DNA from: Aristolochia californica
Taxonomy: Eukaryota > Streptophyta > Magnoliopsida > Piperales > Aristolochiaceae
NCBI GenBank assembly: GCA_029961685.1
Contig: JARWKL010000016.1
Span: 18,854,157 to 18,918,156, forward strand
Length of the DNA: 64,000 bases
Reading direction: 5' to 3'
This document shows, piece after piece, positions 21,904-32,800 of the stretch. The notes beneath the pieces are model-generated. The model saw only the letters and a program-made list of their open reading frames with translations, searched no databases and had not been told where the DNA came from. Both the position numbers and the translations under genes were made by a program. The stretch's first letter is position 1. Each line of letters opens with the position of its first letter.

Positions 21904-22946
21904 GACGGAGTAGTGCTTATCATTTGGGTGGTTAAAGCACAATGGACGTACGTAACGTTGAAATTTTTGGGCGTTCTCTGCTGGACCGCACGGTCCCGCG
22001 ACGAAAACACAGAGTCCACACGTGCGTTTGGTAGACATTATTGACTTATGTCTTAGATTTTGATGATAATGACAATTTGTAAATCAAAGCATTTTACTTC
22101 TGACTCTCTTTTATATGTGTCAAATACATGATTTACAATTAAATATTTCCAAAAAATTAGCTAGATTATAACTCTAGGAAGACCTTTTTTATTATATTTA
22201 ATCAAGTTCTAGACGAAAATACAAAAGAAAGGTAAAAAATTACACCTTACCAATTGGAGAGAAAACTTTATCCTCTAAGAGATCCGTGTTAGCCCAAGTC
22301 GAGATTTTTTAAGTTGTTTTTTTTTCGTAATTTTTTTGAATGTTATACAACTGAATTGAATAGAGGATCAGGGGAGTCGGGTATCGAAACCATTGAAGGA
22401 TACCATTGAGTAACAAGTCGTAAGTTCATAGGGAGGTCGAGTTCCTTCTGAATCACCCCGAGTCTGATGCTAATTCAGGTAGTCTTGATTTTTTTCCGAC
22501 TTTTCATTTATCCTAGTCAGGACTCGAATCCGAATAAAAATGATTATAACTTATATCAAATATATTTGAATTAGTCCTGATCCAACTCGACTTTTCATGT
22601 ATCATAGTGGGAACTCCAATTTGAATAAAAATGATTATAACTTATAAAAACTATTTTTATACTATTATACTTTATATTTATGTTTTTCTCTTTTGTCAAA
22701 CATGTATTTAAACACATGATACACTAAGTTTATTTATGAAAATTATTATATATTACATATTATACATCATATTAAATATTTTTAATCCATCTTTTTGTAT
22801 TTTTGTATTTTTGGAATAATATATCTAACCAGAGTCATAACCCAATAAAAAAATTACTAGGCGACTCGGTACGAGGATCCTGCCAAACCCGACTCTCCCG
22901 ATCAGAAAACGAAGGAAGAAGATGAACAAAGGAAGCAACAAACAGC

Positions 22947-22954
22947 TATATAAA
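22947..22954 (+). promoter_or_regulatory. TATA box of the PPR gene
   Basis: TATATAAA lies about 130 bp upstream of the PPR start and about 55 bp upstream of a small upstream ORF. Confidence 0.55.
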
Positions 22955-23003
22955 GTAGTCATTTTTCTTCAAACTTACTCATCTCGTCTTCTCCTCACAA
23001 AAT

Positions 23004-23042
23004 ATGGTTCTAGCAAAACTTAAAGAAAGTTACCACTTTTAG
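23004..23042 (+). CDS. 12-codon upstream ORF in the PPR leader
   Basis: ATG at 23004 reads MVLAKLKESYHF and stops at 23042, 33 bp before the main ATG at 23076. It is the first ATG downstream of the TATA box. It could reduce translation of the PPR frame. That it is translated is inference. Confidence 0.4.
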   Translation: MVLAKLKESYHF

Positions 23043-23075
23043 TTGTTCCTGTCGTACAAACTTCTTTCTCATATT

Positions 23076-25367
23076 ATGCTTTCAAAGTTCAGACAGCACA
23101 GACTACTTTTCGCTTGGAACTGGAAAGTTTTGTTCTCATCGTTCTCCTATTTCAGAACTCAACAATCGAGCAACGACTACATCAGCACTTTGTGCAAGCA
23201 AAACCGCTTTGAAGAAGCTCTGCGAGCCTTTGACTTCATCCAAACCAATACTCATTTTCAAGTGACTCCCTCCAGTTTTGCTCATTTGATCTTGGCATGT
23301 TCCTCCTTAAAGTCTCTGGAACACGGTAGAAGGATCCACAATCATTTATTGAGATCAATTTCAGCATCTAATGTCATTCTAAATAATCACATTATAAATA
23401 TGTATGGTAAATGTGGCTCATTACTTCATGCTCGCGAGGTTTTTGATACAATGTCAGAAAGAAATTTAGTTTCTTGGACATCCATGATTGCTGGGTATGC
23501 ACAGAACAACTGTGAGGTGGAAGCAGTTGTATTGTACAAAGATATGTTACGTTTGGGTCTTGTACCTGATCATTTTGCTCTTGGTAATATTGTTAAAGCA
23601 TGTGCAAATACAAAGAGTAAAGAGTTGGGTCAACAGGTGCACGGTCATGTTATAAAATCTGTAAATGGATTTCACCAAATTGTGCAAAATGCACTTATTT
23701 CAATGTACACAAAGTTTGACTGTCTTGATAGTGCCATGGCTGTGTTTGAAAGAATTGTGATGAAGGATTTAGTTTCATGGGGTTCAATCATTGCTGGTTG
23801 TGCACAACTAGGGTACGAGTTAGCAGCTCTATCCCATTTCAAAGAAATGGTTCGTCTGGATAGTTATTGCCTTAATGAGTATATATTTGGAAGTGTTTTT
23901 AGTGCATGTAGTAGCCTTTTACAATTGGAGTATGGGAGACAGTTGCATGGGTTGAGCCTAAAATTTGGGTTAGGAAGAAACCATATCTCATGTTGTTCAG
24001 TTTGTGACATGTATGCAAAGTGTGGATGCTTAAATTCTGCTAGAAAAGCCTTTTATCAGGCAGATGGAGCTGATGTTGTTTCTTGGAATGCAATGATCGC
24101 CGGTTATGCATATAGCGGTAACATCGAAGAAGCAATGTTTTTCTTTTCGAATATGAGGCAATTAGGCATGAAACCGGACCAGATTACTCTAGTTTGTGTG
24201 CTTTGTGCTTGTTCAGGTTGTGCATCTCTCCATTTAGGTCGACAGATCCATTCATACATATTTAAGATGGGTTTTGACTTGGATGCTCAAGTTTGTAACA
24301 CTGTACTTGCTATGTATGCGAAATGTTTGGATCTTTCTGATGGTATTAAGGTGTTTGAAGAAATGAGTGCAATAAGAGATGCAGTTTCTTGGAATGCAAT
24401 GATCACAGCATGCATGCAGTATGATGAGTTGGATGAGGTATTTCGGTTACTGAGAACAATGCAAGTTTCTGAAAGTAGGCCTGATCAGATCACACTAGGA
24501 AATGTTTTAAGTTCTTGTGCAAGCTTGGCTACTTTAGATCTGGGGAATCAGGTTCATGGGTATTGTGTGAAAATTGGTTTAGAGTTTGACATTACTGTTG
24601 CAAATAGCTTAATGGACATGTATGCCAAATGTGGAGAACTTGATGGTGCTCGCAGATTGTTTCAGTTAATGGCGGATCCTGATGTTATCTCGTGGAGCTG
24701 TTTGGTTGTTGGGTATGCACAGTTTGGTTGTGCATTCGAAGCTTTAGAACTCTTTAGGAAGATGCAAGGATTAGGCATAAAGCCAAACCATGTGACTTTT
24801 GTTGGTGTTCTTTCTGCTTGTAGCCGTGTTGGTCTAGTTGAGGAAGCATTGCATTATTACAAAATGCTGGAAATAGAGCATGGCATTGTACCTACAAAGG
24901 AGCATTGTTCATGCATGGTGGATGTCCTTGCACGTGCCGGTCAGTTAGAAGAAGCAGAAAGATTCATTACTCAAATGCCGCATGAGCCTGACATTGTTGT
25001 ATGGAAAACTTTGCTATCAGCATGTAGGTTACACAGAAATGTGGAGATTGGTAAGCGAGCGGCTGAAAGTATTATGAAATTGGATCCTATGAACTCAGCA
25101 GCTTTTATTTTGCTTTCTAATATTTATGCATCAAATGGGTCATGGGATGAGGTCGGCAAAATTAGAAAAGTGATGAGAGATAGGGGTTTGAGGAAGGATT
25201 CTGGTAAGAGTTGGATTAGGATCAAGGGAAGAGTCCATGACTTTTCAGCTGAGGACCATTCACACATTCAATCAGATGTCATACTTAAGACATTGGAAGA
25301 CCTCTTCTGGGAGATGAAAGAAGCTGGCTATGCACCAAATTTACCTTTCAGTGTAAAATGTTTATGA
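23076..25367 (+). CDS. PLS-class PPR protein with E/E+ domain, At3g53360-like
   Basis: An intronless gene of 763 residues. The frame is open from 23043, but that first codon is TTG; the first in-frame ATG is 23076 (MLSKFRQHRLLF). The basic, Phe-rich N-terminus fits a mitochondrial presequence. From about residue 45 there are tandem pentatricopeptide repeats of P, L and S type (NHIINMYGKCGSL, SWTSMIAGYAQNN, DMYAKCGELDGARRLF). An E/E+ module follows, with ARAGQLEEAERFI, DIVVWKTLLSACR and SWIRIKGRVHDFSAED. There is no DYW domain. PLS-E proteins usually bind organelle transcripts and help C-to-U editing, recruiting a deaminase in trans. The order and spacing of repeats recall Arabidopsis At3g53360. 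The RNA target is unknown. Confidence 0.93.
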   Translation: MLSKFRQHRLLFAWNWKVLFSSFSYFRTQQSSNDYISTLCKQNRFEEALRAFDFIQTNTHFQVTPSSFAHLILACSSLKSLEHGRRIHNHLLRSISASNVILNNHIINMYGKCGSLLHAREVFDTMSERNLVSWTSMIAGYAQNNCEVEAVVLYKDMLRLGLVPDHFALGNIVKACANTKSKELGQQVHGHVIKSVNGFHQIVQNALISMYTKFDCLDSAMAVFERIVMKDLVSWGSIIAGCAQLGYELAALSHFKEMVRLDSYCLNEYIFGSVFSACSSLLQLEYGRQLHGLSLKFGLGRNHISCCSVCDMYAKCGCLNSARKAFYQADGADVVSWNAMIAGYAYSGNIEEAMFFFSNMRQLGMKPDQITLVCVLCACSGCASLHLGRQIHSYIFKMGFDLDAQVCNTVLAMYAKCLDLSDGIKVFEEMSAIRDAVSWNAMITACMQYDELDEVFRLLRTMQVSESRPDQITLGNVLSSCASLATLDLGNQVHGYCVKIGLEFDITVANSLMDMYAKCGELDGARRLFQLMADPDVISWSCLVVGYAQFGCAFEALELFRKMQGLGIKPNHVTFVGVLSACSRVGLVEEALHYYKMLEIEHGIVPTKEHCSCMVDVLARAGQLEEAERFITQMPHEPDIVVWKTLLSACRLHRNVEIGKRAAESIMKLDPMNSAAFILLSNIYASNGSWDEVGKIRKVMRDRGLRKDSGKSWIRIKGRVHDFSAEDHSHIQSDVILKTLEDLFWEMKEAGYAPNLPFSVKCL

Positions 25368-26430
25368 AACTATGAAGGAAAAAGGTAGTCTAGTGCACAT
25401 CAAAGTCTAATACCCAAAAACTCACTACTTATGCCTGATTAGCGAGAAGCAAAGGGGGCAAAGGAGGATGTAATTCCCAGAGAATGGAGGAAAGTGGACA
25501 AATGTTGGCATATGAAGAATATAACAGTCATTAGAGATGGTTGGGATGTTTAAAGATGTCTTTTGGCTAAGATGTAGTGCAGTTTCTGTTCTTATCAATT
25601 TAAGTATCTGATACATGGTCCATCAGACCCCAAGTTATTAAATTGATTTATTGGTTTGCTAGTGGGGGTCCTCTAGCATCGACTCGGGGTTGCACTACTG
25701 CTTCGGTCTTCTTCTTCTTCTTCATCTTCTTGAGTGGCATTTTAAGCTCTTAGAGTTCTCGGAGAATCAAATGTATGCAATTTGGTCAGTTGGACTCTGG
25801 CTTGTTCGTTTTGGGTACGTTTAAAATGAAATTGCAGATATGGATGCATGCAATGTTCTGTTGATTGGTCGTTTGAGCCCTATTTAAGTAGTTTTCATTA
25901 GCATACCCAAAAGGAGATTAATTAATTAATGAAGATGAAAAACAGTTCGATTAGTGGAGAAATACATGGAAGACCCATAAAGATGACTGAGACAGATGCA
26001 GAGGCTTGGCTAGAGAAGGAGCTATAGTTAGAAGAGTCTGTCACAGATAAAAGAGTTGCTCACTGGTCAGATATAATCAGATATATGCAAGCGAGTAACA
26101 CGATGATGGTTGCAAAGCGGTACTATGTATTGCGTCTTCTGTGCTAGGATTTTCCTTGTAATGGCTACGCATAAAGATCAATAAAGATGCATGGAAGGCA
26201 TTATGCGATTGGTATTGCAACAACGCATAATTCTACCGTTTCATTCTGCGATTGTACCCGTAAGGAGAAACTCAAACTTGACTATGCTCGATTTAATCTA
26301 GAGATCTCAACCATTGTATCCCAATTTGTTGCAATAGTGGCATCGAATATGAGAAATAGGAGTGAACTTTTGGTTTTTTTCTCCTTTTGTTCTTCCCAAC
26401 TTTTCCTTCTAGGTGTCTTTGTGTGATGAC
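25368..26430. other. Intergenic sequence, nothing assignable
   Basis: The PPR 3' flank. A TTC-rich run lies near 25707-25732. No convincing exon, repeat or RNA gene was seen. Confidence 0.5.
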
Positions 26431-27799
26431 ATTTTGAGTTTTGTTCTAATTCAACGAATTTCTTCTCAAAGTCCAATCAGTCATGAGAGTTTTTTTATTA
26501 CACCTTGTTGCCTTGAAGCATTAGCTACATGACCTTCATTTGCTTCCTTCAAAGTAGCTAGCTTAGTTTTGAGCTTGACAATCTCATGCTTTTGAGCATT
26601 GTATTTATTTCCTTTTTTTGTATTTTTTTAGACTACGAATGGACTTTTCAAGTAACATTTCTAATTCGTTTTCATAGCTTGACTCACGTACTTCTTCCAG
26701 AGTAGTGGAGTGATCATCTTCGAATACCACGAGTCCCTCTCTTCTTCGTTGGAGTGGCTTGATTCCTCTTCAACTACATCCTAAGCCAAAATCAAGACTC
26801 TTTTCGTCTTGTTTTTGGGGTCTTTGCATGAGGATAGAGTTCTCCCTTTCTAAGTTTAGGCATTTGTTCTTCTATACCTTGCTTTGCTACTCATAACAAA
26901 CATCACTTTTCTTAAATGAGTTTATATTTTGGCCCTTGAATTGTCCTCTCCTATAGTTCTTGTTCTTCCTATACATCATTTGAAATATCTAGTAAGGAAG
27001 CCCACTTCACCAGAGCTATCTGTACTAGACCCTTCACCGTATTTGGCTTTAAGAGTTATATTTTTCTTTTTGGGTTGCTCTTTATCCATTTCTTTTGGTT
27101 TAATCTCATAGGTGAGAAGAATGCCAAGTAGCTCTTTCGAGCTCATTGTTTTAAAGTTTGTGTTTTCACAAATGGTAGTCTTCCTCATATCCCATGATTT
27201 GGGAAGTACCTTTAGGAGCTTGTCATTTCTCCTATATAGGAAAAAAATTTCCCCTAACATGTTTAGCTCATTAATAATGTGGATGAATATAGAGTTCATG
27301 TTAGCTATTAATTCACTCATTTCCATCTAAAATTATAGTATTGGGTGATGAGCAAGCTAATCCTAGAACATTTGACCCAAGTTGTATCTTCATGGGTCTC
27401 CAACTTGCCTCAAATTTTTTTGATGGTTTTGTAAGTGGAGACCCCATTGAACTTATTGGCACCCAAGACACATAGGAGAAGGTTTATGACCTTTGAGTTT
27501 GTTTGAAGTTGATCTTTATCTTCCCTAGTCACGTTTCCATACTCCATATGAGACGACGAACAACCATTTTTTGTGACATGCCAAATATTCCAATCCATGG
27601 ATTGAAAGAAAATTCATTTTTACCTTCCAATATCCATAAGTTGTCCCATTAAACATTGCGGGATGGTTGAGGGATCGTCATTTGATAAGAAGATAATGTA
27701 TCTTGGGATGTCATTCAAGATTGAGTTGTGAAAACCATATGGGTTTTGATTTCAAAGATTAGCAATACCAATTATTGGCCCATGTCACTTCTCAAAGGG
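26430..27799 (-). mobile_element. Decayed copia gag (SIRE/Tork-like)
   Basis: Minus-strand text in order: a gag start near 27723; KVINLLLCVLGANKFN at about 27490 with VSTYKTIKK; a gag core in 27326-26976 (KVLPKSWDMRKT, SSKELLGILLTYEIK, KKKNITLKAKYGE); then a Lys/Glu-rich coiled region to about 26440. The pattern matches plant copia gag proteins that carry a long acidic and coiled tail before the zinc knuckle. Stops and frame changes are frequent, and no pol is present. A degenerate TGGTAT at about 27767 could be the remains of a primer binding site. Confidence 0.72.
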
Positions 27800-28600
27800 T
27801 GGGTTTTGATTTTGATAATTTATAATTAAAAATTTAGTGCTTGAACTAGAAATTAAGTGCAAGTAATTATCAAACACAGACAAAAAAAGAGACAATTTTT
27901 TTGGTATCAATGTTCCCCTATAAGTAATGACTGCCCAAGAACCCTTGCTTGGGAAAATTCCATTAATAGCTTTTTTAACTGAAATTTACATAAAAGAGAT
28001 TTTGATTCTCTTTTAAGCCAAGTGTATGCTCAAATACAATACAAATCTCTCTTTGATATTGATAGTAGATTCTACCTCTAGCAAACACTCCTATATAGAT
28101 TAACTAGCTCTAGATCAGGTGTATGAAGAAAATGATAAAAATATAAAATGCACCAATGAAATTTGGAAAGAGAGTGTTCTCCTTGAAGTTTCCAAGTCTC
28201 CAACCTTTGATGCACAAGAGGAAAAGTTTTTGGAGCTTGAAATGCTAAGTTGAGAGAGAAATTGAGAGAGATTGGGAGTTTTTGCAAGTTGGTAGCTTTT
28301 TTCTCTCAAAAATAATTTTGAAAAGAAATTTCAAGTAAAACCAATGGTTGCCTATAAATGCTTTCATTGCCATTCAGAAGATGGTTGGATGGGTATTTAT
28401 AAGTTTTCCCATCAAATTAGTCATTTTTACTCATTTTCAAAAAGTTGCAAAACACATCGATTGATCACCAGAAATGTATGATTGATCAACCATGTATAAC
28501 GGTTATATTTTTATGTACTCTAGGCTTGTTGATCAATCATACATTTAAAATTTAAATTACTAACACACCCTTAGTACCTTAATTTTTATAAAATATAAAA
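27800..28600 (-). repeat. Probable LTR of the gag remnant at 26430-27799
   Basis: The minus strand ends AAAATCAAAACCCA at 27800, next to the gag leader. This ending is common in SIRE/Tork-like LTRs. The region holds no coding sequence, contains CGATTGATC/TTGATCAATC palindromes near 28455-28545, and is AT-rich. The outer end is uncertain. Confidence 0.45.
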
Positions 28601-28745
28601 ATAATAGATCAAGTTATTTATGTGAAAATTTTTGTAATATTATAAAAGGTATAAATATCAAACAAATATTTATTATCATATTTTTTTTAAATAATTTTTT
28701 TCTCTTATATCTTCACCAAAGGGGTAATTTTTTTCTCTTATATCT

Positions 28746-29013
28746 TGAAAGGAAACTTTCCTAGACAAGTTTGAAGGAGAACTCTGAACTCATGTTGTCT
28801 TGCCTTCTTTTGCATGTTGCCATTTCCAAGATAGAAAGCTACCTTGCCTTAATCTGAGTTATCAAGACAGAAAATTACCTTGCCTCTTTCATTTATTTTC
28901 AACAACCTTCCATTAGAAGATATTTCCCACGTTGAAAGGAAACTTTCCAAGTTCAGACAAGTTTGAAGGAGAACTCTGAACTCAAGTTGTCTTGCCCTTC
29001 TTTTGCATGTTGC
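28746..29013 (+). repeat. Direct duplication of ~75 bp, 186 bp apart
   Basis: 28746-28821 and 28932-29013 share TTGAAAGGAAACTTTCC, ACAAGTTTGAAGGAGAACTC and CTTTTGCATGTTGCC with small indels. No gene is present; the flanks 28601-28745 and 29014-29806 hold nothing else recognised. Confidence 0.85.
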
Positions 29014-29806
29014 CTTTCTTTGACTACCTTCCTTGAATTAAATGCAATCCATTACTGATTGATTCTAACGTAGGCTCAGCTTCAAAGCTTGTCCTATTCG
29101 CAGTTTTCTTTTGAAAAGTAATTGCAGCAGTCGTCAGGTAGCAGCAAACTTTATAACTCGATTTGAGTTCCTGATTACAGTAGAGGAAGAGTATTATCAG
29201 TCTGTTAGAAGTTAAATATCTTACCTTCATCTCTGTTTTAGAGAAGTCCTTGCAGCAGCCCTCGGATCCAACAACACTAAATTATTTTTTTGTAAAAATT
29301 ACTTGGTTCAAACTTCCTTACTCTCGGTTGACATTGTTGTAGATTATTTTATTTGTCCTTATCACTGGTCTTCGTTCCCAATTCCTCGATCAATCGGCCG
29401 TCGTGCATCTTATTCGACCATTGCATTTACAATGATGCTTCTCTGGTGATGATTTGTTCGATCATTCACTTTTTTCTGCATTCTGAAGAACTTAAACGGG
29501 GCTTGCTGTACTCATTTGTGGGTATTTAATGGCTTCTCAAGTGGCGTACGTCAAAAGGCAGACTAATAATTTGGCAGCTACTCGCTTCTGTAGCGTGGAG
29601 GATTTGAAGTTATCTTCTAATTGATCTCCGACAACTCGCCGGTTCCTGTCCAAGGAAAATACGATGAAGATGCGCCATAGAATATACCTAATTATTTTAA
29701 ATAATAGTATCAATAACTAAAATTTCAACTTAATATCATAAATACCTAATTTTTATACAAAGGTGATACGTAAACTTTGATCGTCTAAGGGAGAGAAGTA
29801 ACAGAC

Positions 29807-32800
29807 ATGGGTGGGAAAGGAGAGCAAGAAGCAGAACCAGTAACACCGGCAGGGAGGTTCTTCCTACAGCCGAAAGGGCAGAATATAATCCACTGCGTTG
29901 TGGGGCTGATGCACCCGATCGACATAGAAGCCACCAAGCGCGAAATCAAAAACACCCTCCTCAAGCACCCCAGATTCTGCAGCCTACTGGTAATACTGCG
30001 CCCACTCCTCTTTCTCCTTTGTCCGTGAATCTAAAAGCTTAATTCCTTGCAGATTCGAGACAAACACGGCCGGGAACTATGGAAAAGAACACAGGTGGAA
30101 ATAGATAATCACGTCATCTTCCCAGACCTTTCTGGATTGGAAGAAGCAGAACCTGCAGAACTGGGATCCGAAGAAGAGCTGATAAACAGGTACTTGGCGG
30201 ACCTGGCGGTATCATCTCCCCTCGACGAGACAAAACCCCTGTGGGAAATCCACATTCTGCAAGCTCAGAGATGCTGCGTTCTGAGGATCCACCATGCCCT
30301 GGGCGACGGCATCTCCTTGATGTCTCTCTTCTTGGCATCCTGCAGACGGGCGGGGCAGCCGGACCGGCCTCCTTCGTTTCCGCTGCCGAAGCCGAGCCCC
30401 GTGAGGTCGGTGAAGGAAAAGCTACGGAGAATGGTGATGGTGGTGTGGTTAACGATTCTGTACAGCTTAGAGTTCGTCTTGTATAGTCTGTGGGTAAAGG
30501 ATCCGGAGACGGCGATCAGCGGCGGGGCCGGGGTGGAGCTGTGGCCGAGGAAGGTGGCCACCGCGCGCTTTAGTCTGGAGGACATGAAATTGGTTAAAAA
30601 AGCAGTAGGTGGGGTAAGTTTTCTCGCTCATGCTTTTGTTTTCTGTTTTCAACTCTGGCTGACGGCCGGAATCCGATTCTCCACAGTCTTATCAAAATAG
30701 TCATGACTTTCATTCGGTCGATTTGATTCGAAATTTTATGTATTTTTAACCTTATATTGACTTCTCTTGTCCACAATATATAATTCGATTAATCTAAGTT
30801 ATACGAACTTTTACGAAACTGACAAAAATGTTAATTACTTCTTCCGCTCTTGGTTGCGTATCACATCGAAACTCATTTTTCAACTGGGATTCACTGGAAA
30901 TTTTTGGGAGGATTCATCTCTTCGGGAAGATGAATCTGAGTTCTGACTGGTTTTAATCAAAGAGATTACCCATCATTTTATTCCTTGATTAATGGAGAAT
31001 ACTTGTGTTTGATGCTTACAGACTGTTAATGACGTTCTGTTTGGTGTCGTAACCTCTGGACTTGCCAGATATTTGGAGATGCGCACACCTCGGAGTAAAC
31101 TATACTTGCTCTAATAATATCAAGTTATCCGCGAATCTTCTCTTTTGGCTTACTTTTTTTCTTTTTCTGAATTTGCAGAATCATCTAAGGCTTCACCCAT
31201 TAGTGGATTGGCGTTGGTTAATACAAGACTCCGCCCTGGTTTACAGGTTCTGCTTCTGTCGTTTAAACTGCAGTTTAGATCTTCCTGGCACAAGCCAAGT
31301 TCAGAAATGAATATGGTTTGTCGTGTTTCTGCAGGATCTGTCATTAATGTTGAAACAAGGATCAAAAACCAGGTGGGGAAACCAAATGGGGTACGTCGTT
31401 CTTCCCATAGATGTGCAGCAGAAGGATCCAACTGATCCTTTAGAATATCTGAGGAAGGCAAAAGCTATGCTGGATCGGAAGAAACTCTCTTTAGAGGCTC
31501 GTTTCTCTTACAAAATGGGATCCTTGGTCATGTCCCTTTTTGGGCCCAAGGTAAAACCTCCCCCCGTCGCTCCTTTTTGGTTTAGGGTGAGTTGAGATTT
31601 ACTAAATCTCCTCTGAATTCCTCCTTTTGTTAGATATTAAATTGAACCGATATTGAACTGAATCACATTAGAGGATGAATTGAACCATACATTTACAATT
31701 GATTAAGGGTGATATTTATTTATCTCTTATCATGTCCCCTCAAGATAGGCCACTGTTATAGTGGCTAATCTTGTCTTGTAGTAACTGAAACTGTGAACTT
31801 TGCACTGGCTATATAAGGAAATTTGCTTCGACGGGAAGCAAAAGGATAAAAGAGTAGCGGTTGGGATAGACAGAATCGGAGGGAGTGCATTGTCCAATGA
31901 AGAGATGTGGAAGAGCAGTGGCACTGGTAGCGTCTGGGGTGGACAGGATCGGAGAGAGCACATCGTCTAATGAAGAGATGTGGAAGAGTAGTGGCACTGG
32001 TAGTGACTGGGGTGGATGGAATCGGAGAGAGTGCATCGTCCAAGAAGAGTAGCGGTTGGGGTGGACGGAATCAGACATAGTACATCGTCCGGGGAAGAGC
32101 AGTGACATTGATAGTGGCTGGGGCGGATGAAATCGAAGAGAGCACATCGTCCGACTAGGGAGGAGAGGATTTGCAATGAGGGTTTTTTTTTTTCTCTCTC
32201 GCACGTGTACTCTCACGCGAGCCCGAAGAAGGCAACGCAAGGGGATTAATTTCTTCCCCTGACTTAGTTCTCATCGATGGAGGTTCTTGCTGGTGGCGGC
32301 ATCAGGGTGGAGGGATTTCGGCTTGAAATCGGCAACGGGAGAACCGAGCGAAGGAAGTGATGTTCTTCGGCGACAGTGACGGTGACGATGATGGAGACGA
32401 AGGTCGATGGAGACGATGACAACGACATCGTAGTCGGCGATCTCGACGAAGGTCGGGGAGAAGTCGAGGAGTAAGATGTCGTAGAGGGTTTTGCCTTCGG
32501 CAAGACAGGATTTGTAGAGATGAAGACAAAGAAGAGGAACACAAAGATGCAAAAAGGGGCGAAGGGTCTTTGCCGGCAATATGGAGCGGCGACGATGATA
32601 ATAGATGGCAGAAAAGATGAAGTGGTGGCAGAGACGGAGTTGGACCAGTGACGACAGTGATGATGGACATGGAGCCGATGAGACCGATGGGAATGTCTCG
32701 ACCGGGATTCTTGGTCTCCTCTGCCATGGTGGCGACGACGTCGAAGCCGATGTAGGTGAAGAAGAGGACATCAGAGGTTTTGAAGATGTCGTGGGGTGCG

